Source of the DNA: a bacterium
GTDB lineage: Bacteria; Ratteibacteria; UBA8468; B48-G9; DTJG01
Reading direction: 5' to 3'
Length of the DNA: 52,451 nucleotides
Assembly (NCBI GenBank): GCA_021800535.1
Contig: JAJYYV010000012.1
Location: forward strand, 1-52,451
A model generated the notes under the pieces. The model did no database searches. It saw only the letters and a list, made by a program, of their open reading frames with translations, and had not been told where the DNA came from. Of this stretch, positions 33,874 to 42,385 are shown piece by piece. The translations under genes and the position numbers were made by a program. Positions within the stretch are counted from its first letter, which is position 1, and every line of letters starts with the position of its first letter.

Positions 33874-34815
33874 TTATCTTTTTCTTTCTCTGCCTTCAAG
33901 ATATCTTTTTAAGGCTTCTTTAGAAGAAACCCAGTTTCTGCCTTCTTTATGTGCTTCCAACTTCCCGGCTCCGGCAAGAAGATTAAGATATTTCGGTGAA
34001 AAATCAGTTTCTTTACTCAATTCGGTTAATGAAATGAATTTTTCGTTTATTTTATCCACTGGTGTTAATATTTTAAGATAAATATCCAGCGATCTTTCAA
34101 CTGCTCTTGCAACAAAACGGACAAAAGGAATTAAATCCCCTCCGTCCGCCTTGGCTAAATCATTATAGTACCTTTTTCTATCGTTTTTAAGAATTATGGA
34201 TAACGGATAGCCATTGCCCATTAAAATAAAATTCATCAATAAACGGCCAGTTCTTCCATTCCCATCGAAAAACGGATGGATAGCAACCAATTTATAATGT
34301 ATTATTGCCGCTAATTCAACCGGATGAAAATTGTTGTTGTTCTGCTTAAACCATTCAATAAAATTCTCCATTAGTATTGGAATATCAATTGCCGACGGTG
34401 GATTATGCTTGGAACCGGTAATTATAACCTCGCTGTTACGGTATTTACCAGCCCATTCTTTATCAATATCCTGAATAACCATTTGATTAAAAGACCTTAT
34501 CACGGATTCAGAAAAAGTATTACTTTTGCCTTTTGATACAAAATCGTATAAATAGTCCAACGCTTCTTTGTGATTTCTGGCTTCCAAGTGATCTTTCAGA
34601 GGTTTTCCCTTTATGGTTAGTCCTTCATTTATTACTAAAAAAGTTTCTTTCAGTGTCAAACTGTTTCCTTCTATGGCGTTTGAATTATATGTCATTTCTA
34701 TTTCAAACTGTTCCCTGATTTTTCTCACGGCGGATGCCGGTAAAGGACGATAAGATTTCAATCTTTTTAATTTATCCTCCAATCTATTTTTGATTTTAAT
34801 ATCTAAATAACTCAT
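33874..34815 (-). CDS. Fic family protein (class II, with N-terminal inhibitory helix)
   Basis: A 313-residue Fic protein. The catalytic loop HPFFDGNGRTGR (180-191) is a perfect HPFx(D/E)GN(G/K)R motif with His180. The (S/T)xxxE(G/N) inhibitory motif is SNAIEG (45-50) in TYNSNAIEGN, so it is a class II, self-inhibited enzyme. A winged-helix-like region (ISLTELSKETDFSPKYLNLLA, about 260-280) closes the protein. Fic proteins usually transfer AMP to protein hydroxyls. Base composition looks richer in GC than neighbouring genes, suggesting transfer. AAGGAA precedes the ATG. No antitoxin gene is adjacent, as expected with an internal inhibitor. Confidence 0.93.
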   Translation of the reverse strand: MSYLDIKIKNRLEDKLKRLKSYRPLPASAVRKIREQFEIEMTYNSNAIEGNSLTLKETFLVINEGLTIKGKPLKDHLEARNHKEALDYLYDFVSKGKSNTFSESVIRSFNQMVIQDIDKEWAGKYRNSEVIITGSKHNPPSAIDIPILMENFIEWFKQNNNNFHPVELAAIIHYKLVAIHPFFDGNGRTGRLLMNFILMGNGYPLSIILKNDRKRYYNDLAKADGGDLIPFVRFVARAVERSLDIYLKILTPVDKINEKFISLTELSKETDFSPKYLNLLAGAGKLEAHKEGRNWVSSKEALKRYLEGRERKR

Positions 34816-34927
34816 AAATTTCCTTAATATGGTTTACTTACATTTTTATTATATACCATATTAAATATCAATTGCAAAGTAAAGATGAGAAAACATAATA
34901 CTCGGGATTATATCAGAGGAAAATTTC

Positions 34928-35302
34928 TCAAATTATAAGTTCATTATCCAGCCATTTGAGATAATCTTTACTGCCGGCGACTACCGGTATGGCAAGTATT
35001 TCCGGAACTTCATAGGGATGGATTTTTTTGATTATATTTTCAACTTCATTATAATGGAATTTTTGGGTTTTGATAATACATAACCATTCTTGTGTTTTTT
35101 CTATGCTTCCTTTCCACCAGTATGTGCTTTTTATGGGTCCTAAAATCTGAACGCACCCTGCTACCCTCTTTTTGACCAGGGTATCCGCTATTTTTACTGC
35201 ATCACTTTTTTTCTCTACAGTCGTAAAAACCTGTAGGTATTCTTTTTCACCTGTCTTTTTTTCTTTCATCAATGTCCTGCCACTCTCTTTTATTAATGTC
35301 AT
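34928..35302 (-). CDS. cutA: CutA divalent-cation tolerance family protein
   Basis: A 124-residue CutA1. The core QVFTTVEKKSDAVKIADTLV, AGCVQILGPIKSTYWWKG (about 50-67), EWLCIIKTQKFHYNEVENII and HPYEVPEILAIPVVAGS (about 94-110) is complete. CutA forms stable trimers; its link to copper tolerance is indirect. The N-terminus has about 20 extra residues; an alternative ATG at 35269 (Met12) has its own weak ribosome site and gives a more usual length. It lies 17 bp after the AAA/DUF4143 gene. Confidence 0.9.
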   Translation of the reverse strand: MTLIKESGRTLMKEKKTGEKEYLQVFTTVEKKSDAVKIADTLVKKRVAGCVQILGPIKSTYWWKGSIEKTQEWLCIIKTQKFHYNEVENIIKKIHPYEVPEILAIPVVAGSKDYLKWLDNELII

Positions 35303-35319
35303 AAATTTCTTCTAATAGA

Positions 35320-36570
35320 TTATTTTTTATTTAATAACCATTTCCATAAAGGAATAAATTTAATCTTTCTTTTTATGTTAAACCATTCAAAATCTTCTTC
35401 ATTTTCATAATTTTCAGTGATTATCAATAGATTATCACATTTTAACTCCTGGCTTGCCTTAATTAATGCTCTTTCCTCTCTTTCTTTAGTCTTAATGGAA
35501 GTAATATCATAACATACTTGAACTAATTGAATAATTTCAATCCCATGTTTTATTATAAAATCCACTTCTTCCTGCTGTAAGTTTTTCCAATAATATATTT
35601 TGTATTTATCATTTAATTCATCAATTTTAAGATTTATTGCAACTATATTTTCATAAAGACGTCCAATATCCATACTTAATTTAAATGCTTTAGCATAAAT
35701 AAAACCATTATCAATACAATATATTTTTTTACAGGAACAGATTTGTTCTTTTAATTTAAATGAGAATCTGTTTATCTTAAAAAAGATAAAGGCTTCTTCT
35801 AAATAACTTAAATACTTTTCTATTGTATGAACACTTTTACATTTTGTTATTTGAGCTAATGTATTATAAGAAAATTCCTTTGCAATATTAGATATCAAAT
35901 AACTCGCCAGATTATCCATTCCTGAAATAAATCTAATGTTATATCTTTTAACTATATCCTTATACACAATAGAATTAAAAAGCGTGTTTAAGTATTCTTT
36001 ATAGTCTATTTTTTTTATTGCAGGTTCTGGATATCCTCCAAAAGTAAGATACATAAATAGCTTTTCCTGAATTTCGTTATCAGTTAATTCTTTTGTTTCT
36101 AATTTTAAATATTCCTTAAAAGAAAATGGAAATACATTAATGGACAAATATCTTCCTGTTAAATGTGTAGATAATTCTTTACTTAATAGATTAGAATTAC
36201 TTCCTGTTATTATCAAGTTAAACCCTTGTCTTTTGAGACGATTTACAAATAATTCCCATTTGGGAAGATTTTGAATTTCATCAAATAATAAATATTTTGG
36301 ATTGTTATAAATAGAATTTACCATAGTAATTATCTCATTGTAATCTTTTAATTCTATTAGATTTTCATCATCAAAATTTACATAACCAAAATTACCAATC
36401 TTATTAAGCACATGAATCCCTAAAAAAGATTTACCTGCCCTTCTGGGTCCTGTTATTATTTTTATTAAATCATTATTAAATTTTTTATAATCCACTATCC
36501 GTTCTATAAAGACTTCACCGGATTTATTTTCCAATTCCCTTTTTTGTATCAATAATATATCTCTTATCAT
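35320..36570 (-). CDS. AAA_14/DUF4143 family ATPase
   Basis: A 416-residue ATPase. Walker A is GPRRAGKS (41-48). Walker B is KYLLFDEIQNLPKWELFVNRL (about 87 on). LIITGSNSNLLSKELSTHLTGR (about 115) is the sensor/arginine region. The C-terminal DUF4143 part (about 190-410) contains EEAFIFFKINRFSF and EVDFIIKHGIEIIQLVQVCYD, the DUF4143 nuclease-like strand pattern. These ATPases are frequent in mobile and genome-defence regions but have no assigned function. It has a perfect consensus promoter overlapped by a palindrome (36586-36645), so it is probably tightly controlled. cutA follows in the same direction. Confidence 0.9.
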   Translation of the reverse strand: MIRDILLIQKRELENKSGEVFIERIVDYKKFNNDLIKIITGPRRAGKSFLGIHVLNKIGNFGYVNFDDENLIELKDYNEIITMVNSIYNNPKYLLFDEIQNLPKWELFVNRLKRQGFNLIITGSNSNLLSKELSTHLTGRYLSINVFPFSFKEYLKLETKELTDNEIQEKLFMYLTFGGYPEPAIKKIDYKEYLNTLFNSIVYKDIVKRYNIRFISGMDNLASYLISNIAKEFSYNTLAQITKCKSVHTIEKYLSYLEEAFIFFKINRFSFKLKEQICSCKKIYCIDNGFIYAKAFKLSMDIGRLYENIVAINLKIDELNDKYKIYYWKNLQQEEVDFIIKHGIEIIQLVQVCYDITSIKTKEREERALIKASQELKCDNLLIITENYENEEDFEWFNIKRKIKFIPLWKWLLNKK

Positions 36571-36585
36571 CTTAGTGAATTTTTT

Positions 36586-36623
36586 TTATAATGCACAAAA
36601 GTATCTATTTTTATGCATTATAA
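36586..36623. promoter_or_regulatory. operator-like palindrome over the AAA/DUF4143 promoter
   Basis: Perfect 10-bp arms TTATAATGCA (36586-36595) and TGCATTATAA (36614-36623), 18 bp apart. The distal arm covers the -10 hexamer of the promoter at 36617-36645, and the proximal arm lies downstream of the expected start point. Confidence 0.6.
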
Positions 36624-36645
36624 ATTATTTTATTAAACATGTCAA
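36617..36645 (-). promoter_or_regulatory. perfect consensus sigma70 promoter for the AAA/DUF4143 gene
   Basis: On the minus strand TTGACA (36645 to 36640), exactly 17 bp, then TATAAT (36622 to 36617). It is the closest match to consensus among the promoters listed here. Confidence 0.75.
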
Positions 36646-36711
36646 TACCTTCAAAAATCACTGAGATTTATTTTAATATTATTAATTTAGATATCCTTAG
36701 AAGGAAATGAT

Positions 36712-37944
36712 TTACTGATTATGCAAGGATTCCATCATATGGATATAATCCTGGGTGTCTGAAATTTGAGAAAGAGGTTCAATTTGTTTTATTTCATCAT
36801 GTTTCCAACCAAGCATTGTAAGTTTTTCTTTAATATAATATTTATAATTTTCATAAGGAATATCTTCAGGAACTCTGTGGTCCATATGAGGAATATATCC
36901 ACCTTCTTCAACAATTTTTTCCACTCTTTTAAGTTCTTCCATTATTTCTTTTTTACCATAAGAAAACTGATGCTTTGCCAATCCTCCTCTTAATAAAATC
37001 TGTTTCCCATATTTTTCTCTTAATTTAACAGGGTCAGAACCTGAATGTACTTCTATAGGGAACATACAATTAAGACCAGATTCAAGCCATACAGGAACAA
37101 GGTCATTAATATTTCCATCACAATCTGTCCATATTACATCAATTCCATGTCTTCTACATAAATCACAAACTCTTTTAATTCTTGGAGCCACCAGGCTTTT
37201 AAACATTGAAGGACTTATCATTGGACCATTTCTAAATGCAATATCTTCCCATCCAGCAGCAAAATCAACTTCTATCTCTGAAAGCGCTTTTTCCAATTGG
37301 GCTTCATATAATTGAGTCAGAGTTTCTATAATATCTTCTACTAAATCAGGTTGGTCATAAAGCATCACAGAAATATGTTCAAATCCAATCCAGTTTCTTG
37401 GTATCCCATAAAAAGACCCAAAATAAACGCCAACAGGAATATCTAAATGCCTGAGTTTTTCATTCAATGCTTTATAATCATAAACATTTCTACCTGGAGT
37501 ATCAGGATTAAGTCTTTCTTTAAATCTTTTCCAGTCTTCTTTATTGCTTATGGGCATTTTTATATAGTGGGGGATAGTTTTTACTCCCTTTATTTGAACT
37601 TCCTGAATGGTTCCATCAGGTAATTGTTCTATTCTTATATTTTCTTTAGTTTCAAGAATTTTTACTTCTCCTTCAAAATGTGGATATATGCCCCCCTCTA
37701 CAGGAATATAAAATACAGGTTCAACACCAAAATATTTTTCAACTGAAAACTCCCCCTCCCCTCTTACAAGCCACTGGGGAAGCCCTTCCTGATGCCATCT
37801 TTCTATAGTCTCATCAAGATAACCAAATTCCCAGTGTGTAATTTTATCAACTGATTGAAAATGCATAACACGCCTAAATCTTTCTCTATAAGTCATAGCA
37901 GGTTTTAAAGGTTCAATTATACTTTTTTTAATATCTTCTACCAT
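36712..37944 (-). CDS. uroporphyrinogen decarboxylase (URO-D) family protein
   Basis: A 410-residue URO-D/MtaA superfamily TIM barrel, longest of the three in the window. MTYRERFRRVMHFQSVDKITHWEFG (about 18-42) is the family's RERF...L.fq..DR...wE start. FHLAGWEDIAFRNGPMISP-type sequence appears as AAGWEDIAFRNGPMISP (about 233). The zinc H-x-C motif is replaced by WTDCDGNINDLVP (about 272), so the metal site of methyltransferases is lost. Function is unknown; an altered decarboxylase or ligand-binding role is possible. It is 21 bp after ppdK in the same direction and probably co-transcribed. Confidence 0.8.
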   Translation of the reverse strand: MVEDIKKSIIEPLKPAMTYRERFRRVMHFQSVDKITHWEFGYLDETIERWHQEGLPQWLVRGEGEFSVEKYFGVEPVFYIPVEGGIYPHFEGEVKILETKENIRIEQLPDGTIQEVQIKGVKTIPHYIKMPISNKEDWKRFKERLNPDTPGRNVYDYKALNEKLRHLDIPVGVYFGSFYGIPRNWIGFEHISVMLYDQPDLVEDIIETLTQLYEAQLEKALSEIEVDFAAGWEDIAFRNGPMISPSMFKSLVAPRIKRVCDLCRRHGIDVIWTDCDGNINDLVPVWLESGLNCMFPIEVHSGSDPVKLREKYGKQILLRGGLAKHQFSYGKKEIMEELKRVEKIVEEGGYIPHMDHRVPEDIPYENYKYYIKEKLTMLGWKHDEIKQIEPLSQISDTQDYIHMMESLHNQ

Positions 37945-37965
37945 TTTAATTTCTCCTTGCGGATT

Positions 37966-40740
37966 CTATTTTCTGATTTTTCTTACCTTTTTAGGTTTTA
38001 TATTAATCTGCTGCTTTTCTTCTACAATTGCTTGAGCCGCAGCATGAATTGCAATAGGAACTCTATAAGGAGAACAGGACACATAATTCATTCCCACTTT
38101 ATTACAAAACTTAACAGAGTCAGAGTCTCCACCATGTTCTCCGCATATTCCTACCTCAAGATTTTTTCTGGTTTTTCTTCCTTTTTCTATACCAAGTTTT
38201 ATAATTTCTCCAACTCCAATTATATCAATTGTCTGGAATGGGTCATTTTTAAGAATTCCTTTTTCAATATAATCCGGCAAGAATGCTCCTATATCATCCC
38301 TTGAAAAACCAAAACCCATCTGGGTCATATCATTTGTTCCATAAGAAAAGAATTCAGACACTGTTGCAAGCTGGTCAGCAACAAAAGCAGCCCTTGGAAT
38401 CTCAATCATTGTTCCATACATATACTTAATTTCCTTTAAATCATATTTTTGTAAAGTTTCTTTATATACCCTATCCACTATCTCTTTCTGATTAAGCAAT
38501 TCTTTAACATCACATACTACAGGAATCATAATTTCCGGATATGGTTTTTTCCCTTCTTTTAATAATTCTGCAGAAGATTCAAATATTGCCCTGACCTGCA
38601 TTTCTGTTACTTCCGGATATGTAATCCCAAGTCTTACCCCTCTATGGCCCATCATCGGGTTGGACTCATGAATAGATTCTGCTCTTTCTTTTAATTCTTC
38701 CATAGTAATATTTAACTCTTTTGCAAGTTGAACAAGTTTTTCTTCTTCTTTAGGAACAAATTCATGAAGAGGAGGGTCTAAAAGTCTTATAACCACAGGA
38801 AATCCATCCATTGCAGCAATAGTTTCTTTAATATCTTTTTTTACATAAGGGAATAATTTATCAATGGCTTTTTTTCTTTCTTCTGGAGTACTTGAAATAA
38901 TCATCTGCCGTAATATAAAAAGCGGTTCATCAGAACCTTTTCCATAAAACATATGTTCTGTTCTAAAAAGCCCTATGCCTTCTGCTCCAAACTGCTTTGC
39001 TTTATAAGCATCTTCAGGAGTATCAGCATTTGTTCTGACACCAAGTTTTTTTATAGCACCGCATATTTTTAAGTATTCATTAAGTAAAAGATTGCTTTCA
39101 CTTGCGTTCATCATTGGCAATTTTCCTTCATATACATTTCCTTTGGTGCCATTAAGAGTAAGCCAATCTCCCTCTTTTAATATTTTCCCATCTATATATA
39201 CTTCTTTTTTATCAATATCAATACTTAGAGCTCCACAGCCAACAATACAGCATTTTCCCCATCCCCGTGCAACCAATGCAGCATGTGATGTCATACCACC
39301 TCTGGCAGTTAATATAGCCGAAGCGGCTCTCATTCCTTCTACATCCTCAGGACTGGTTTCTTCTCTAACAAGAATTACCTGTTTACCCTGTTTTACAGAT
39401 TCCACTGCCTGCTCAGCTGTAAATACAATCTGCCCTGTCGCAGCTCCGGGACCCGCAGGAAGCCCCTTTGCTATAGGTTTTAAATGAATTTCTGTTTTAG
39501 GATCTATTTCAGGATGAAGAAGTTCATTCAACTGAGAAGAAGAAACTCTTATCACAGCATCTTCTTTTTTAATCAGGACTTCTTCAACCATATCAACAGC
39601 CATTTTTACTGCTGCAACACCATTTCTTTTTCCTGTTCTGCATTGAAGCATAAAAAGACTGCCTTTTTCAATAGTAAATTCAATATCCTGCATATCTTTA
39701 TAATGTTTTTCCAGTCTGTTTCTTATATCCACAAGTTGATTATAAACATCCGGCATAATCTGTTGAAGTGTGGATAAATCTTTATTATGTTCTGATTGGG
39801 AATATTGATTTATAGGAGCAGGAGTTCTAATCCCGGCTACAACATCCTCTCCCTGGGCATTAATAAGATATTCCCCATAAAAATCATTTTCCCCATTTCC
39901 AGGATTCCTTGTAAAAGCCACCCCTGTAGCCGAATCATTTCCCATATTTCCAAAAACCATTGTTTGAACATTACAGGCAGTACCCCATTCATCAGGTATA
40001 TTTTCAATTCTTCTATAGCTGACGGCTCTTTTCCCATTCCAGGAATTAAAAACTGCGCCAATACTGCCCCATAGCTGGTCTTCTGGTTTATCAGGAAACT
40101 CTTTTCCAAGAACTTCCTTGATTTTTTCCTTAAATTTATCAGCAAGAATTTTTAAATCTTCTGCTTTAAGGTCTGTATCACTTGAATATCCTTTTTCCTT
40201 TTTGATTCCATCCATAATTTTTTCAAGCTGTTTTCTTATAGCCATGTCTTCTTTCTCAGGCTCAATTCCTTCTGCCTTTTCCATAACTACATCCGCATAC
40301 ATCATAATAAGTCTTCTATATGCATCATAAACAAATCTTTCATTTCCACCTGATTGATTTATAAGACCTGGAATTGTTTTTTCTGTAAGCCCGACATTAA
40401 GAATTGTATCCATCATCCCTGGCATTGATTTTCTTGCTCCGGAACGAACAGAAACAAGAAGCGGATTTTCAGGGTCTCCAAATTTTCTCTTCATAAGTTT
40501 TTCAACTTTTTTAAGTGCATTTTCAACTTCATTTATAAGACCTGACGGATATTTTCCTTTATTTTTAAAATAGTAGGTACATACTTCAGTTGTAAGTGTA
40601 AAGCCTGGAGGGACAGGTAATTTTAAATCCTTATGGCCTGCCATTTCAGCAAGATTTGCACCCTTACCTCCAAGAAGATTCTTCATACTTTCATTACCAT
40701 CAGCCTTCCCACCACCAAAAGAATAAACATATTTCTTCAT
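37966..40740 (-). CDS. ppdK: pyruvate, phosphate dikinase
   Basis: A 924-residue PPDK, slightly longer than the usual 870-890. The N-terminal nucleotide domain starts YSFGGGKADGNESMKNLLGG, followed by GGKGANLAEM. The phosphohistidine domain has GGMTSHAALVARGWGKCC (His near residue 485). The PEP barrel contains EGIGLFRTEHMFYG (about 590), MGHRGVRLGI, SYGTNDMTQMGFGFSRDDIG (about 820), and GICGEHGGD with the catalytic Cys (about 875). It interconverts pyruvate and PEP with ATP/AMP/Pi/PPi, working with PPi- or polyphosphate-based energy use. GGAGG precedes the ATG and a promoter lies at 40835-40862. Confidence 0.96.
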   Translation of the reverse strand: MKKYVYSFGGGKADGNESMKNLLGGKGANLAEMAGHKDLKLPVPPGFTLTTEVCTYYFKNKGKYPSGLINEVENALKKVEKLMKRKFGDPENPLLVSVRSGARKSMPGMMDTILNVGLTEKTIPGLINQSGGNERFVYDAYRRLIMMYADVVMEKAEGIEPEKEDMAIRKQLEKIMDGIKKEKGYSSDTDLKAEDLKILADKFKEKIKEVLGKEFPDKPEDQLWGSIGAVFNSWNGKRAVSYRRIENIPDEWGTACNVQTMVFGNMGNDSATGVAFTRNPGNGENDFYGEYLINAQGEDVVAGIRTPAPINQYSQSEHNKDLSTLQQIMPDVYNQLVDIRNRLEKHYKDMQDIEFTIEKGSLFMLQCRTGKRNGVAAVKMAVDMVEEVLIKKEDAVIRVSSSQLNELLHPEIDPKTEIHLKPIAKGLPAGPGAATGQIVFTAEQAVESVKQGKQVILVREETSPEDVEGMRAASAILTARGGMTSHAALVARGWGKCCIVGCGALSIDIDKKEVYIDGKILKEGDWLTLNGTKGNVYEGKLPMMNASESNLLLNEYLKICGAIKKLGVRTNADTPEDAYKAKQFGAEGIGLFRTEHMFYGKGSDEPLFILRQMIISSTPEERKKAIDKLFPYVKKDIKETIAAMDGFPVVIRLLDPPLHEFVPKEEEKLVQLAKELNITMEELKERAESIHESNPMMGHRGVRLGITYPEVTEMQVRAIFESSAELLKEGKKPYPEIMIPVVCDVKELLNQKEIVDRVYKETLQKYDLKEIKYMYGTMIEIPRAAFVADQLATVSEFFSYGTNDMTQMGFGFSRDDIGAFLPDYIEKGILKNDPFQTIDIIGVGEIIKLGIEKGRKTRKNLEVGICGEHGGDSDSVKFCNKVGMNYVSCSPYRVPIAIHAAAQAIVEEKQQINIKPKKVRKIRK

Positions 40741-40834
40741 TGTTTTCCTCCAAATCTATATAAATTAAAAGGATTTTTTCTAGAACTTCAGAAAGATTTA
40801 TATTTTAATATTGTTTTGTTTAATTATATAATTA

Positions 40835-40862
40835 ATTCTATCAGAAATTAAAAAACAGTCAA
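40835..40862 (-). promoter_or_regulatory. sigma70-type promoter for ppdK
   Basis: On the minus strand TTGACT (40862 to 40857), 16-bp spacer, TAGAAT (40840 to 40835); the leader to the ppdK start would be about 90 nt. Confidence 0.5.
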
Positions 40863-40902
40863 ATTTTTTGAAGTGTTTTATATATTATTTTATAATCTTT
40901 CA

Positions 40903-41436
40903 ATGAAAAAAATTATAATAGCTTTATTATTTACAATATTTTTAATTATTCCTTCAACATTATATTCTAAAAAAGCATATATCCATAGTATAATTTCTGT
41001 ATACTTTAGTCCAGATGGCGGAGCAACAAATGCTATTATAAAACAGATTAAAAAAGCCAAAAAAGAAATTTATGTGCAATCTTATATTTTCACTTCAAAA
41101 CATATTGCCCAGGCTTTAGTAAATGCATTTAACCGGGGAGTAAAAGTTATAATTATTTTAGATAAATCAGAATTAAAAGATAAATGGTCAATGAAAAATT
41201 TTTTTCTTAAAGAAGGTATTCCGGTTTATATAGCATATAAATATAAAATTTTTCATGATAAAATAATAATTATTGATGATAAAGAAATAATTACAGGCAG
41301 TTTTAATTTTACCTATTCGGCAGAGCACTACAATGCAGAAAACATGCTTATTATTCCATCAAAATCTCTTGCTCAGGTATATCTAAAAAATTTTTATTTA
41401 CACTTATATAACGCAAAAAAGATAACTCTGCCATAA
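40903..41436 (+). CDS. secreted phospholipase D-like (Nuc-type) nuclease
   Basis: A 177-residue single-motif PLD superfamily protein. The ATG at 40903 begins a signal peptide (MKKIIIALLFTIFLIIPSTLYS); an upstream in-frame ATG at 40873 would spoil it. The HKD motif H118-D-K120-IIII-D125 is followed by GSFNFTYSAEHYNAENMLI, typical of Nuc-like endonucleases that act as homodimers. It is probably a periplasmic or secreted DNase or phosphodiesterase. No immunity or secretion genes are adjacent. It stands alone, convergent with ribF, with 2 bp between the stop codons. Confidence 0.88.
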   Translation: MKKIIIALLFTIFLIIPSTLYSKKAYIHSIISVYFSPDGGATNAIIKQIKKAKKEIYVQSYIFTSKHIAQALVNAFNRGVKVIIILDKSELKDKWSMKNFFLKEGIPVYIAYKYKIFHDKIIIIDDKEIITGSFNFTYSAEHYNAENMLIIPSKSLAQVYLKNFYLHLYNAKKITLP

Positions 41437-41438
41437 AT

Positions 41439-42350
41439 TTACCAAATACCGGAAGTTATAATTGGATAGTTTCTGGCTGTATGAATATCTTTTTCTATCT
41501 GTTTCTTTAAAGAATCTGTAGATGAAAATATTTTTTCCGGCCTGATTTTTTTTATTAGATAAACTTTTAATGTTTCATCATAAATATCTTTTAAAAAGTC
41601 AAAAATATGAACTTCAAACCTTTTTTGATTTATTGAAACAGTAGGAGCTGTTCCATAATATGCAATACTTCTTAATAATTCATTTTTATATTCTGTAAGA
41701 GCAACATATACTCCTTCTGAAAAAGGTATGTTATCTGTTAAATAAACATTTGCTGTAGGCACTCCCAATTTTCTTCCCAGACCAATACCCTTTATAACTT
41801 TACCAGAAATTGAAAAATATCTTCCTGTCATTTCATAAACAGTATGTACAGAACCCTCTTTTATAAGCGAACGAATAATACTACTACTTATAGGTTTATT
41901 ATGCATAATTACATGAGAAACAAGTGTAATTCCCATATTATTTTTTCTACCCCATGATAATAAAAACTGCCCATCTGCTTTTCTATGTTTACCAAATTTA
42001 AAGTCTTTACCAACAACTATCTCCGAAACCTTATAGAAATTTTTTAAAAATTCAAGAAATTTGTCCGGCTCCCATATTTTAATTTCCTCAAACTCTGACC
42101 ATATACATAACTGAATACCTGCATTTTCAAAAAAGTTCATTTTTTCATCCCATGGATAAAGATAAAACTCGCATGGGAAATTTTTAAATGTAAAAACTGC
42201 AGGAATAATATTTTTATTTCGTGCAATATCAAGAATTGTCTGGACAATTTTTTGGTGCCCCAGATGAAAACCATCAAATTTTCCTATACCAATTACTATA
42301 TTTTTAAAAATTGGTTTTACAGGTTTATCCTGAAAATGAATAATTTCCAT
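41439..42350 (-). CDS. ribF: bifunctional riboflavin kinase/FAD synthetase
   Basis: A 303-residue RibF of normal length. The N-terminal FAD-synthetase half has GIGKFDGFHLGHQKIV (about 22-37) and SSSIIRSLIKEGSVHTVYEM (about 155). The C-terminal flavokinase half starts FSISGKVIKGIGLGRKLGVP, followed by TANVYLTDNIPFSEGVYVAL (about 198) and FEVHIFDF (about 250). It makes FMN and FAD from riboflavin. The start codon follows an AT palindrome with no Shine-Dalgarno. It is the last gene of the GH63-like/iron-ADH/ribF minus-strand run, 35 bp after the dehydrogenase. Confidence 0.95.
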   Translation of the reverse strand: MEIIHFQDKPVKPIFKNIVIGIGKFDGFHLGHQKIVQTILDIARNKNIIPAVFTFKNFPCEFYLYPWDEKMNFFENAGIQLCIWSEFEEIKIWEPDKFLEFLKNFYKVSEIVVGKDFKFGKHRKADGQFLLSWGRKNNMGITLVSHVIMHNKPISSSIIRSLIKEGSVHTVYEMTGRYFSISGKVIKGIGLGRKLGVPTANVYLTDNIPFSEGVYVALTEYKNELLRSIAYYGTAPTVSINQKRFEVHIFDFLKDIYDETLKVYLIKKIRPEKIFSSTDSLKKQIEKDIHTARNYPIITSGIW

Positions 42351-42379
42351 AGTTATTAAGTTCTTAAGTTAATAATATA
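42351..42379. repeat. AT palindrome immediately before the ribF start
   Basis: AGTTATTAAG-TTCTTAAGTTAATAATATA; abuts the ribF start codon on the minus strand. Shares the AACTTAATAACT/TTATTAACTTA units with 20248-20277 and 29760-29784. Confidence 0.5.
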
Positions 42380-42385
42380 CAAAGT

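Noticed and set aside
39092-40330. Several plus-strand frames of 70-131 residues inside ppdK
   Set aside because: All lie opposite the strongly conserved PPDK reading frame and show no domain of their own.
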